Positions 18,223 to 27,640 of a DNA stretch of 64,000 nucleotides are shown one piece after another; position 1 is the first letter of the stretch, and every line of letters begins with the position of its first letter. The position numbers were made by a program, and so were the translations under genes. Source of the DNA: an uncultured Schlesneria sp. Lineage in GTDB: Bacteria > Planctomycetota > Planctomycetia > Planctomycetales > Planctomycetaceae. Location of the stretch: the NCBI GenBank assembly GCA_903858935.1, contig CAIOKO010000061.1, forward strand, positions 1 through 64,000, in the 5' to 3' direction. The notes below the pieces were generated by a model. That model did no database searches. It was not told where the DNA came from and saw only the letters and a program-made list of their open reading frames with translations.

Positions 18223-21200
18223 ATGAGCGACATCGTGACCGAATCATCCGACGAATCTGTTGATCCCAAATCTGCCGCGAGTGAGAACTCAGCGACAACC
18301 CCGGTTGGATCAACTTCTGATCAATTGCCGGGTCAGGCAATTTCACCGATGACGCCTGAAGAAGACGGACTGCCTGAATGGGAACCACTGACCCCCGAAT
18401 TGGTGGAAGACGAGGCAATTCGCGGGGACTTCGTGATTCGATGGGTCGTTGTGGGGCTGGCGCTGCTGCTCGGGATTTCACAAATCACCGAAACACGAAC
18501 TCTGTTGCACTTGAAAAATGGCGAGTATCTGTTGAGCCACGGCTTATTGCCCGGAGCGAAAGACGTCTTCTCGTACACGGCCAACGACCGAAAGTGGGTG
18601 AATCTGTCGTGGCTGTTTGACATCGCGGCGGCCGGTCTGTTTTCCGTCGCTGGCGGAATTGGACTTTCGATTGCTCAGGGGCTGTTGGCGGGCCTTACGT
18701 TTGGACTGATTGTGCATGCGGTTCGGCCAAATATTCGGACCTGGTGGGGATCTCTTTGCGCAGTTCTGGCATTGCTGGTCTGTTATTCCCAATTTACCGT
18801 CCAGCCGGAACTGGTCACACTGTTGGGTCTCAGCTTTGTATTATGGACCCTGATTCAATCTGATGAACCAGGTCAATCGGGACGCCTTTGGCTGCTGGTC
18901 CCCGCCCTTTTGATCTGGGCTCAATTCGATCAGCGTGCGTGGTTTGGCTGGTTCTTATTGCTGTTATGGGCGGCGGGCGATTTCTTATCCCGCAAAAGCT
19001 CGCCATTGCACGAGAAAGGACCGTTGGGCACTGTCGCGTTCTTGTCATTAGCCGCAGTCGCCGTCCATCCATTTTTGTGGGAATCGTGGTTGGCTCCGTT
19101 TCGAATGTACTTCACGGATTATCCTGCCATGCGATTTGCCTATCCGCAGCCTTCTTCAACGGATCAGGTTTTTCATGAGATCTGGAAGCCGTTTTTCTGG
19201 CGGTCGATCAACCACAGAGGAATTGCCGCTCTGATTCTTGCCGCTTCCACGGTCGTAACGCTTGTGCTGAATGGATCACGACTCCGCTGGTCACATCTTT
19301 GTGCATTTGTCGGCTTCAATGCGTTAAGTCTGTTTGCCACTCATGAACTTGCTGCCGCCAGTCTCGTCAATTGCGTTCTGAGTACAGTCAACGCCCAAGA
19401 GTGGTACCGCGAACGGTTTGGCCAGGTCTACTCGATCGATTGGCGCGAACTGCTGTTTTCACGCGGTGGACGCGCTGTCACTGTTATCAGCTTCTTCGCG
19501 CTGGCATGGCTGATCTTAAGCGGCAGACTTGATGGCCCGGGAGGTAAACGGACAGGATTGGGTTTTGATGGTCAACTCGCAAACGCGATGAGTGGATATC
19601 AAAAACAGAATTTTCATCTGGTCGACGATCAGCCATTCAATTTTTCGCTGAGACAAGGTGACCTGATGATCTGGGGGGGGCTAAAGCCATTCGTTGACAG
19701 CCGTGCGGGTCTCTATTTCGGCAACGAGACAAGTAACTTGCTGGGTACTCACAATAAGACCCGTCAGTCTCTGCGACAGAAACAAGAAGCGGTTGAGGGA
19801 TCGAGCGAACCAGTTTTTTGGAAAGAGACGTTCAATAAATACCATATTCATCAGGCGTGGCCTCGTTTGACCGGGCCTTTTCAAGCCCCCGATTACGCCA
19901 CATTCTTTTCTTTGCTGTCGACAACAGATTTTGAATTGAGTGATCTCAATTCCGCAACGGCGATCTTCCTTCGAAAAGATGCCAAAAACGAAACCGTCGA
20001 GTCGAATCTGAAAGAACATCCGTTCGACCTGATTGTACGAGGTTTCCGGACCAAGCCCGAGCGCGTCGATGATTTCACGCGGGAATGGTCTAAGCCTGCA
20101 AGTACGTACGACAATCTTTTCGCCTTACGTCGACCAAATGATCCCGCTGGTGTTCAAGTGGGTCAACACTACGCCAACCTGATGGTGGCCGGGCGAGGTT
20201 CTCAAACGGCTGCCAGTGCACTGCTGGCGATCCGCAACGCGAATGAAGGCCTGAAAACCGACGCGAACACGGCCGACGGATACCGCGTGCTGGGAATGAG
20301 CTACACAATTCTTGGGCAACTGGAATCGGCAATCCTGTCGCAACAAGGGGGACCGAGCAGTCCGAATCTTCTGCGATATTACCAGGCTGTTGCGGCGCTC
20401 CAACAGGCGAATGCACTAAAGCCAGGAGACAACGGCACGATCCAAATGTTGATGCAACAATATCGATCAATGAATAAGCAGGACGCGCAACTCGATCTGA
20501 TGAAGAAGCTTAAACAATTACGGCCCTACTCAAAATCAATGACAGATGAACAGCGTCAGGAACGGGAAGGGATCGTGAATGCCATCGATCAGTTGTATGA
20601 GCCTGTTTCTCAGGTCGAAACGTTAGTCGATAAGGCGTTAAGCGAAGGCAAGGATCGATTTCAGGTCGCAGCCGGAGCGTATCAGATGGGCTGCGTTTTG
20701 ATTGCTGTGAAAACGCTGGAAGAAGATGCGATTTATCTCGAGAAAAATCCCGAGGCCAAACTCGTTTTAGGAAGCTGGTTGATGGAAGTTGGTCGAGGCC
20801 GTGAGGCGGAAACAATCTTCGAGAATCTCGAAGGTTTCGCCGTCGAACGATCACTGACTGGATGGCGAGATTCGGCCGCGATTTCCGCTTTGACACTCGC
20901 GAATTATTCCCGTGCCATCAAACTTTGGAGTGACGAGCGCGACTTAGCCGCCACGTCTCCGGTTATCAAAACCATGTTTACTCTGCCATTTCTGACATTG
21001 AATCCACTTTGGATGGGGCCTGATGCCTATCCAACTTCAAACCTGGGTGCCACCGCTCAAGTTATTCAGGGGGTTCGCCATGAAGGAGTGCTGGCGACTT
21101 ATCAAATCGCACTGGCTCAGATGGAGGCGGGGACCGTCGATGAAGCAAGCAAGTCGATTCGACGTGCGATAGAACTTTATCCTCGTTCGCCACTCAGACC

Positions 21201-21375
21201 TGTTCTGCGGTTTTACCTTGAGTGCCTGACTGGCGAGCAAATTGAGCTGAAGCTTGAGGAATCAAAAGAGGAAGAATTGTTCGACCTGACGGAACCGGAA
21301 CCCGATGCGAAAGCCGAACCAGACACGAAAAAAGAGCAGGAAGCGAAACCGCCTCAAGAATCAAATAACAAATAA
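18223..21375 (+). CDS. multi-pass membrane protein with TPR region (GT-C-like)
   Basis: A 1050-residue protein. An acidic N-terminal tail of about 65 residues is followed by around ten hydrophobic helices to near residue 430. The first extracytoplasmic loop (G-L-L-P-G-A-K-D-V-F-S-Y-T, then W-V-N-L-S-W-L-F-D) resembles the GT-C fold pattern of lipid-linked sugar transferases such as PMT/ArnT proteins. A soluble region follows, then TPR-type helical pairs (D-G-Y-R-V-L-G-M-S-Y-T-I-L-G-Q-L, A-L-Q-Q-A-N-A-L-K-P-G-D), and a lysine/glutamate-rich tail. The start at 18223 is preferred over 18160 because of the acidic, planctomycete-like tail; neither has a strong ribosome site. Function is inferred only by fold resemblance. 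Confidence 0.72.
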   Translation: MSDIVTESSDESVDPKSAASENSATTPVGSTSDQLPGQAISPMTPEEDGLPEWEPLTPELVEDEAIRGDFVIRWVVVGLALLLGISQITETRTLLHLKNGEYLLSHGLLPGAKDVFSYTANDRKWVNLSWLFDIAAAGLFSVAGGIGLSIAQGLLAGLTFGLIVHAVRPNIRTWWGSLCAVLALLVCYSQFTVQPELVTLLGLSFVLWTLIQSDEPGQSGRLWLLVPALLIWAQFDQRAWFGWFLLLLWAAGDFLSRKSSPLHEKGPLGTVAFLSLAAVAVHPFLWESWLAPFRMYFTDYPAMRFAYPQPSSTDQVFHEIWKPFFWRSINHRGIAALILAASTVVTLVLNGSRLRWSHLCAFVGFNALSLFATHELAAASLVNCVLSTVNAQEWYRERFGQVYSIDWRELLFSRGGRAVTVISFFALAWLILSGRLDGPGGKRTGLGFDGQLANAMSGYQKQNFHLVDDQPFNFSLRQGDLMIWGGLKPFVDSRAGLYFGNETSNLLGTHNKTRQSLRQKQEAVEGSSEPVFWKETFNKYHIHQAWPRLTGPFQAPDYATFFSLLSTTDFELSDLNSATAIFLRKDAKNETVESNLKEHPFDLIVRGFRTKPERVDDFTREWSKPASTYDNLFALRRPNDPAGVQVGQHYANLMVAGRGSQTAASALLAIRNANEGLKTDANTADGYRVLGMSYTILGQLESAILSQQGGPSSPNLLRYYQAVAALQQANALKPGDNGTIQMLMQQYRSMNKQDAQLDLMKKLKQLRPYSKSMTDEQRQEREGIVNAIDQLYEPVSQVETLVDKALSEGKDRFQVAAGAYQMGCVLIAVKTLEEDAIYLEKNPEAKLVLGSWLMEVGRGREAETIFENLEGFAVERSLTGWRDSAAISALTLANYSRAIKLWSDERDLAATSPVIKTMFTLPFLTLNPLWMGPDAYPTSNLGATAQVIQGVRHEGVLATYQIALAQMEAGTVDEASKSIRRAIELYPRSPLRPVLRFYLECLTGEQIELKLEESKEEELFDLTEPEPDAKAEPDTKKEQEAKPPQESNNK

Positions 21376-21410
21376 TCTCTCGACAAGGCGTTGACCGCCA
21401 GGAAAGCAAC

Positions 21411-21875
21411 ATGACTGGATCACGCTGGACTTCATTAGGTGCCATCTTCTGTTTGTTTTCTGTTGCGTTCGGAGCCTTTGCCGCGCACGGACTCGATCGA
21501 GTTTTCGTGGAAAAGTATTCGGGAAGAAGCCGCGAAGTCGGCGGGCAGACTGTTCCCCTGGCGACAAAGTTTTTGAATGACTTTAAAACCGGGGCGGAGT
21601 ACCAGATGTATCACGGACTCGCCTTGATCGCGGTCGGCTTGATCCTGGATCGTCGCCCGTCTCGCGCGGCGAGCATCGCCGCATGGATGTTTGCGGCGGG
21701 TATCGTGCTGTTTTCCGGAAGTCTGTATGTCCTCACGCTGACGGGTATCACGAAGTGGGGAGCGGTCACGCCATTAGGCGGCCTGGCGTTTCTCGTTGGC
21801 TGGTTTTTTCTGTCGCTGGCCGCGTTGGGAAAACCTGCGGAGGTTGCGCGCAAGTCTCCTGATCTTGCACTCTGA
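21411..21875 (+). CDS. DUF423 (YgdD-like) membrane protein
   Basis: A 154-residue four-helix membrane protein of the DUF423 family. The N-terminus G-A-F-A-A-H-G-L and the Y-Q-M-Y-H-G-L-A-L region are characteristic, followed by G-I-V-L-F-S-G-S-L-Y and a final helix with G-G-L-A-F-L-V-G-W. An insert of about 20 residues after H-G-L (to G-G-Q-T-V-P) lengthens it over the usual 120-130. AGGAAAG precedes the ATG. It follows the TPR protein by 35 nt and is probably co-transcribed. Its last codons form the start of a 51-bp repeat that recurs at 29014. Biochemical function unknown. Confidence 0.88.
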   Translation: MTGSRWTSLGAIFCLFSVAFGAFAAHGLDRVFVEKYSGRSREVGGQTVPLATKFLNDFKTGAEYQMYHGLALIAVGLILDRRPSRAASIAAWMFAAGIVLFSGSLYVLTLTGITKWGAVTPLGGLAFLVGWFFLSLAALGKPAEVARKSPDLAL

Positions 21876-21898
21876 CCGACCGAAGGTCTCCTCTTCCC
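21848..21898 (+). repeat. left copy of 51-bp direct repeat
   Basis: The segment from GCGCAAGTCTCC to TCTCCTCTTCCC matches 29014-29064 in direct orientation with about five mismatches. It overlaps the 3' end of the DUF423 gene. The two copies bracket the surface-protein/protease island. Confidence 0.75.
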
Positions 21899-22048
21899 TG
21901 CCACACATGTGCAAAATGGTGAAATCGCCGGACGGGTTGAGGTCAAAGAAATGTGTTTGTTTCAAAGGGGATTATTAGCGTGCGTCCCCGGATAACGGCA
22001 AACGCGATTTCCTTGTGCGAATTGAATTGGGCGACAGGATCGTCACCG

Positions 22049-22071
22049 TCCCACTAAGGTGGGATGTTTTT
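22049..22071 (+). terminator. possible terminator upstream of the surface-protein gene
   Basis: TCCCAC and GTGGGA form a 6-bp stem around TAAG, followed by TGTTTTTC. It would end transcription from the DUF423 side. The rest of 21876-22340 shows no gene. Confidence 0.4.
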
Positions 22072-22350
22072 CCCGCAGACGACCCAAACATCGCCTCGAA
22101 ATTTGATGGGGTCAACCGAGATGTGATTCATGTAAATTCTAAGGTGGAAACCAGGCTCATGGTAAAAAAACCACAACATATCGTACATGTGAGGCTTGGA
22201 AACCTGTGCACGACGAGACGGTGGCAGAATTAATTCGATTCACTTGAAATCGTATGGTCGGGTTTATAAATTCGTTGCGTCACCCGTTACTGGACACACG
22301 ACAACGCTATCACCCTTCAGTCGCTTAAATCTGTATTTCAAGGTGGAACG

Positions 22351-24292
22351 ATGCCTCAATTTCACTGGAACCGCTGGATTTCCGCACTCATTTCACACAC
22401 ACACACACACGAAGCGTGCGCGTCGTCGCCGAACTGAGCTCCCTACGGATGTCCCGGCGTTAGAGTCCCGGATGATGCTCTCGGCAGCAACCTTGGATGT
22501 CACGACGGTCTTGATCGGAAGTGGCAGTACGTCATCGGATTCAGGAGGCAGCGCGACATCCTCGGGTTCCGGCGACGGCAGTTCGCAAAACCTCGCCACA
22601 TCGAACTACGGAAGCGGGGCGATTTCTCTGTCGCCACCGAGCTCCGGTAACGGCAGCACACAGACATCAGCAACTTTGGGAAGTGGTTCTGTTACGTCAG
22701 CCTATTCAGGATCGGGGTCTGGTTCAGGAATCGGATCTGGAACAGGCACGGGGAGCGGCAGTGGGACCGGTACTGGCTCAGGTACGGGAAGCGGATCCGG
22801 CTCTGGAAGCGGGCCGGGGTCGATCACAGCCGCCGACCAGTTCGCTGAGACTTACCCGACTGTTGGGATCGATATTGATTTGCTTTTCGGCAGCGTGGAT
22901 ACGGTGCCAGGTTCGCTTCAGGCAATCCTGATTTCTGCGCCAACACAAGGGGCAGTGTCTGTTGCCGGCGGTACTGCGGCCTACGTCCCCAACGTGAATG
23001 CGACGGGATCCGATACGTTTACGTTTGAGCTGACAAACGGAACGGTTTGCAGCGCCCCTGCTACGGTAAATATCACGCTCGCGACCGTTACAATGACGCT
23101 TTCGGATGCGAACGCTGGCGGAATATTCAACGAAAGCGACGCGGACACAGAAACTGATTCCAATCCTGGCGCAAATACCGTTTCAAACATCGCAGCCGAC
23201 TACGGCCCTGGTGACATCTCCTCCATTTACACGTTGTCGGGAAGTTCGACTGCGACTGACGTAAAACAGATGTTCGGCTCAATCACGTTGCAAGCGCTGT
23301 CGAACTCCATTCACAACTCGTTCGAGACGACCACATTAACGTTTGGGGTGTACTTACCAAACGGGCAGCAAGCTGGCACGGCGACATACAACTTTGGAAA
23401 CAACAATTACAGCGGCAGCCTCGTCTTTCCGCAAACAATCACTGCGTCACAACTTAACGTCGGTAGCAACAACGTCACTGGATCGCTTGTGTCGGGTACC
23501 GCAGCGCGGCCCCTTGCGACAGACGTAATTCAGGTGATTAAAAGCAACTCAAACGATTCGAGCACCGCGTACCAGATCTTAATCTCAAAGGTTACAGGCC
23601 CGGTCACGAACATGATTGACAGCCAATTCAGCACGGTTTTCAAGATACTGGACCAAGGAGAGCAGGATGCAATTGGCATCCTCGGACAAGCCGCTGGCAC
23701 CCAATTCAATAACACGGTGATTTCGCCCGTTATGACTCAAATACAACAGATGAATGCGGATCTGGACGCACGCGCGGCAAAATGGGCACAGATGGTATTC
23801 GACAACTCTGGCCTTGACAATTACATCAATTTTGCGAACGGCACCGTGCAACAAATTCAAGCACAAATAGCAACCTGGCTTAATAGCGGATTCAGCGGTG
23901 GGTCGGTGACCGTCACCTTCAATTCGCCCATAACGACGCAATTACTCCCTACAATAATCAATCTGGAGCAGCAGGTTGCGAGCAATGGGATTCCCTCGTT
24001 AGGGACGGCAGCACAGATGTTCCTCTCAAATACAGCAGCCCTTCTCAATGGAAGCCAAGCCACACTGGTTTGGAATCTACCAAACAACTCGCAGGTTTTC
24101 GTGACGGACACCGCCACTGTCTCTGTCGTAGGAAGCAGGTGGTCCCCCGGCGACAACGTAAGCGTTTACGTACGAATTAATCTCGGCAATTACGGGTATC
24201 TGCAACTGCAACTAGGTGATTCTTTCGGAAAGGATCAAACGAACCATTTTAATTATGGGTTTACCAGCTACATTACGGTAATAAACAGGTAA
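22351..24292 (+). CDS. secreted surface protein, start out of frame at a (CA)n tract
   Basis: The body, about 640 residues, has a basic K-R-A-R-R-R-R patch, then the planctomycete extracellular-protein signature L-E-S-R-M-M-L-S-A. A serine/glycine/threonine repeat linker (about 22,500-22,820) follows. Then comes a cadherin/Ig-like beta domain (D-T-F-T-F-E-L-T-N-G) and a C-terminal beta-rich region. The only ATG with a good ribosome site (AGGTGG before 22351) encodes M-P-Q-F-H-W-N-R-W-I-S-A-L-I-S-H-T-H. That frame meets a stop shortly after the (CA)8C tract at 22394-22410. One added CA unit would join it exactly to K-R-A-R-R-R-R. In the present frame only TTG 22196, GTG 22343 or the internal ATG pair at M-M-L-S-A could start translation. 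Probably a cell-surface or adhesive protein; the C-terminal 450 bp is duplicated downstream. Confidence 0.7.
22394..22410 (+). repeat. (CA)8C dinucleotide microsatellite
   Basis: Seventeen bases of alternating CA inside the 5' coding region of the surface-protein gene, 43 nt after the best ATG. Changes of one dinucleotide shift the frame. Confidence 0.9.
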
Positions 24293-25692
24293 CGTTCGTG
24301 CATCACTTTAAAGTGATGCCATTTGGAAAAAAGATTGCTTCCAGGCGAACATTTAACTATGACTTCTTACGTCTGCGAATTGAAGAAACAGATGATCAAT
24401 CACGTTGTAATCATTGCAATTCAAGGGATTTCGACGTTTTTAATTTCGGGAGTTGTCTGTCCAGCAATATTCGCTGCCGAAACGGGAACAGATCAGCAAA
24501 CGCAAAACGAGATCGAACGATTTCCGATTGAGCGTGATTGCGTTATCTTAGTTCCCGTGACCGTTTTCGGCAAAGAAGAGCGTTTTTTGATTGGTACGGG
24601 GGGGACAACGATAGTTTTAGACAAACGAACGTTCGAGGAACGGCTTGGAAAACCGGTTAATACGGTCGTCGCAACCGACGCCTTAACGCCGCTACGTATT
24701 CCCTTATTTCGCCGCCCACCAATTATCGTTGGGGGTCGATCTTCATTTGCGACGGAAGATGGCGGGCTGATCGGATGTATCGATCTGTCGCCGCTAAATA
24801 AACATTATGGCAAGGATATATCCGGCGCCATAGGAATGGATTTCCTTAAGTCGAAAGTTCTCAGGGTTGATTTCGGCAGCGGATATGCAAGTTTTCTAAA
24901 AGAACCTAGCAACGCATTCGCAGAATCCGAACGACTATCGTTTCTTAATACGGGATCGCCCTCGATTCGTGTCCAAGTAGCAGATAGTGGTTTCCATACG
25001 TTTATGGTTGACACCGGGTTTAATGGCAGCTTGGCGTTGGAGCCGGGTTTGTTTGGAAAGTTGCTCAAAACGAAGCAGATTGAACTGAGAGAAAATGGGA
25101 GGGCCATTGACCTCGGGGGCGGCGGTAAAACCAAACTCCGGCGTGGAATTTTGAGCAGCGTCGCCGTTGGGTCGTTCCAAATTTGTAACGTCAATGTCAA
25201 TGAGACTCCGATCAACACCGTTGGATTGGCTTTTCTCGAACGATTCGTGTCGGAATTTGATTTCCCCAATCGCAAATTATTTCTATATCGAAACAAACTC
25301 ACGAACCTGCCAGAGCCTCGAACGCTCTGTGGGTTTGGTGTGGCGCGCGTCAATCAGTTGACAGTGGTTGACGATGTTGACGACCCGGCACGAGATGCCG
25401 TGGTTCAAAAAGATGACGTGATACTAACAGTTAACGATACTCCCGCAGACAGGCTGTCGCTCTCAAAAATTCGGATTCTTTGTACTGTCCCGGACTCAAA
25501 ACTCAAGCTGACGTTGCAGCGGGACGGGGTACGCTTCGATGTCGCGCTCGATCTAAAGCGGATTCCCGATCCGTTCCCGTCCGTGGTGTCGGAAGAAAAC
25601 GCTATTCCTTCCGGAAAGTGAGTTGTTGGCGTTCCAAACACAAGAGCACGCAAGATGCCGCAACAGATCGTATTGTGGTTGGGTGTGGGGCA
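23703..25692 (+). repeat. tandem duplication, copy 1
   Basis: A unit of about 1.99 kb containing the 3' part of the surface-protein gene, the first protease and the first 13 codons of the sulfotransferase gene. It is followed immediately by copy 2 (25693-27680). The first 350 bp and last 150 bp of the units are nearly identical between copies, while the middle (protease) has diverged strongly. Confidence 0.85.
24359..25621 (+). CDS. two-lobed retropepsin-like protease with PDZ, first Asp lost
   Basis: A 420-residue protein. It has an N-terminal signal/anchor (V-V-I-I-A-I-Q-G-I-S), two aspartyl-protease lobes and a C-terminal PDZ-like domain (D-D-V-I-L-T-V-N-D-T-P-A, then L-K-L-T-L-Q-R-D-G). 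The second lobe keeps V-D-T-G-F-N-G-S. In the first lobe the expected D-T-G is L-I-G-T-G-G-T-T (codon GGT at 24593), whereas the paralogue at 26354 keeps I-D-T-G-A-T-A-T. A retropepsin site needs two aspartates, so this copy may be inactive, or active only as an intermolecular dimer. ATG 24359 (AGGCGA upstream) is preferred; ATG 24392 is possible. It follows the surface-protein gene by 66 nt and probably processes or binds envelope proteins (inference). Confidence 0.78.
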   Translation: MTSYVCELKKQMINHVVIIAIQGISTFLISGVVCPAIFAAETGTDQQTQNEIERFPIERDCVILVPVTVFGKEERFLIGTGGTTIVLDKRTFEERLGKPVNTVVATDALTPLRIPLFRRPPIIVGGRSSFATEDGGLIGCIDLSPLNKHYGKDISGAIGMDFLKSKVLRVDFGSGYASFLKEPSNAFAESERLSFLNTGSPSIRVQVADSGFHTFMVDTGFNGSLALEPGLFGKLLKTKQIELRENGRAIDLGGGGKTKLRRGILSSVAVGSFQICNVNVNETPINTVGLAFLERFVSEFDFPNRKLFLYRNKLTNLPEPRTLCGFGVARVNQLTVVDDVDDPARDAVVQKDDVILTVNDTPADRLSLSKIRILCTVPDSKLKLTLQRDGVRFDVALDLKRIPDPFPSVVSEENAIPSGK

Positions 25693-25702
25693 ATTTCAAT
25701 AA
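25655..25702 (+). pseudogene. truncated 5' end of sulfotransferase/GT gene (duplication scar)
   Basis: An ATG encodes M-P-Q-Q-I-V-L-W-L-G-V-G-Q, matching the start of the intact gene at 27641. It then runs into the duplicated surface-protein sequence and stops (TAA at 25700). The junction shows CAAT microhomology. Confidence 0.85.
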
Positions 25703-26279
25703 CACGGTGATTTCGCCCGTTATGACTCAAATACAACAGATGAATGCGGATCTGGACGCACGCGCGGCAAAATGGGCACAGATGGTGTTCGACAACTCTG
25801 GCCTTGACAATTACATCAATTTTGCGAACGGCACCGTGCAACAAATTCAAGCACAAATAGCAACTTGGCTTAATAGCGGATTCAGCGGTGGGTCGGTGAC
25901 CGTCACCTTCAATTCGCCCATAACGACGCAATTACTCCCTACAATAATCAATCTGGAGCAGCAGGTTGCGAGCAATGGGATTCCCTCGTTAGGGACGGCA
26001 GCACTGATGTTCCTTTCAAATACAGCAGCCCTTCTCAATGGAAGCCAAGCCACACTGGTTTGGAATCGACCGAACAACTTGCAGGTTTTCGTAACGGACA
26101 CTGCCACAGTCTCTGTCGCAGGAAGCAGGTGGTCCGTCGGCGACACCGTCAGCGTTTCTGCACAGATAAGTGTTCCTGAATACGGATATTTTCAACTTTA
26201 CTTCGACGATTCATTTGGCAGCGGCGAAAAAAACAAAACACATTTTGGCGCGATCATCGGATTACAAAGAGCGTTTTAG
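25693..26279 (+). pseudogene. duplicated C-terminal fragment of the surface protein
   Basis: Encodes about 195 residues matching the C-terminal part of the surface protein (N-N-T-V-I-S-P-V-M-T-Q-I-Q). It is nearly identical over the first 350 bp, then progressively divergent, ending with its own distinct tail. It lacks the N-terminal export and signature regions. The first in-frame ATG is at M-T-Q-I-Q-Q-M (about 25,722), without a clear ribosome site; a TTG at 25623 inside the preceding gene's 3' end is the only upstream alternative. Probably a non-expressed remnant, though it could act as a donor for gene conversion into the full gene. Confidence 0.7.
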
Positions 26280-26353
26280 TTTGGCCTCGTTTAGTGCGCC
26301 GCAACTACAGTTGTAACGATCAAAGAAATGGCCAATTGCCGAGGGGCCGATAA

Positions 26354-27607
26354 ATGCACATAATATATTATAAAACAATAATCAGTACTCTTTTTTTTTA
26401 CTTTAATGTCCGTTTAGACGCAGTACTGGCCTTAGCCGTTGTTTTGTGTTCGGTAGTTTTAGTCGCGAATGATGATTCAGGCCCACGTTTGAAAAGCGAC
26501 CTCGAACGATTCCCAATTGAACGATCAAGTCCGTTTTTCGTTCCCGTGACTGTTTTTAATAAACAAGAAATATTTTGTATCGACACAGGCGCGACAGCAA
26601 CAATATTGGACAAAGTAAGATTTTCACAACTTCTTGGAAAGGTGCAGAAAGAAGAGATCGCATCCGGTGCTGTCAACATGCAGAGAATTTCCTTATTTCG
26701 ATCGCCTGCAATGATTGTCGGGCAGAAGGCACCTATCGAAACGGGAGGAGGGAAGGGGCTCATCGGTGGTGCCGACCTTTCGGCAATTCGCAAATCTGTC
26801 GATGTGGACATTTCAGGAATTTTGGGGATGGACTTTCTTAGGACGAAGGTGCTAAGAATAGATCCTGATGCGGGGTATATAGAGTTTCCAAATTGTCCAA
26901 CCAACACGTCGGTGCAATCTCAACGGCTCGTATTACTCGAAAACGGATTGCCATCGATTCGTATGCAAGTTGCGGATGCGGGCTTTCGTTCGTTTATCAT
27001 TGACACGGGGTTTAACGGAAGCCTAACGTTAGAGACGGAACTATTCTCAAAGCTACTTAAAGCAAAGAAAATCGCTTTGCGTTCACGTGGGACAATGGAT
27101 GAAATCGGGGGCGAAGCGAAATTTCGTCGAGGAATTATCAGTCAAGTCACCCTTGGGCCTTACGTTTTATCAAATTTGAATGTCGATGAAACTTCACATA
27201 ACTCAATTGGGTTGCTTTTCCTTGAGCGATTCGTGACGGAAATCGATTTTTCCAATCGCAAATTATTTCTTACTGCCAGTCAATTTATGAACTTGCCAGA
27301 GCTTCGTACGCTCTGCGGGTTTAGTGTGACTCGCGTCAATCGGACAGCGGTAATTAACGATGCCGAAGACTCCGCACGTGATGCTGGAATCCAGAACGAA
27401 GACGTCATAATTACGATTAATAAAACGCCGGCACACAAGTTGTCACTCTCAAAAATTCGGATTCTTTGCACCGTCCCGGACTCACAACTCAACCTGACGC
27501 TCGAACGTGACGGCAAACGTTTTGATGTCACGCTCGATTTAAGACGGATTCCCGATCCGTTTCCGTCCGTGGTGTCGGAAGAAAACGCTATTCCTTCCGG
27601 AAAGTGA
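26354..27607 (+). CDS. two-lobed retropepsin-like protease with PDZ (intact)
   Basis: A 417-residue paralogue of the protease at 24359. An N-terminal hydrophobic signal/anchor (A-V-L-A-L-A-V-V-L-C-S-V-V-L-V-A) is followed by lobe one with I-D-T-G-A-T-A-T-I-L-D and G-M-D-F-L-R-T-K-V-L-R. Lobe two has I-I-D-T-G-F-N-G-S-L-T-L-E, then a C-terminal PDZ-like domain (E-D-V-I-I-T-I-N-K-T-P-A). Both catalytic aspartates are present, so it should be an active periplasmic or surface aspartic protease. GAGGGG 7 nt before the ATG supports the start. It lies between the duplicated surface-protein fragment and the sulfotransferase/GT gene. The last 150 bp is almost identical to the first copy, unlike the middle. 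Confidence 0.85.
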   Translation: MHIIYYKTIISTLFFYFNVRLDAVLALAVVLCSVVLVANDDSGPRLKSDLERFPIERSSPFFVPVTVFNKQEIFCIDTGATATILDKVRFSQLLGKVQKEEIASGAVNMQRISLFRSPAMIVGQKAPIETGGGKGLIGGADLSAIRKSVDVDISGILGMDFLRTKVLRIDPDAGYIEFPNCPTNTSVQSQRLVLLENGLPSIRMQVADAGFRSFIIDTGFNGSLTLETELFSKLLKAKKIALRSRGTMDEIGGEAKFRRGIISQVTLGPYVLSNLNVDETSHNSIGLLFLERFVTEIDFSNRKLFLTASQFMNLPELRTLCGFSVTRVNRTAVINDAEDSARDAGIQNEDVIITINKTPAHKLSLSKIRILCTVPDSQLNLTLERDGKRFDVTLDLRRIPDPFPSVVSEENAIPSGK

Positions 27608-27640
27608 GTTGTTGGCCTTCCAACCACAAGAGCACGCAAG

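Noticed and set aside
22196-22342. TTG at 22196 as the real start of the surface protein
   Set aside because: It has no ribosome site and its first 50 residues show no export signal; the ATG at 22351, one CA unit out of frame, is better placed.
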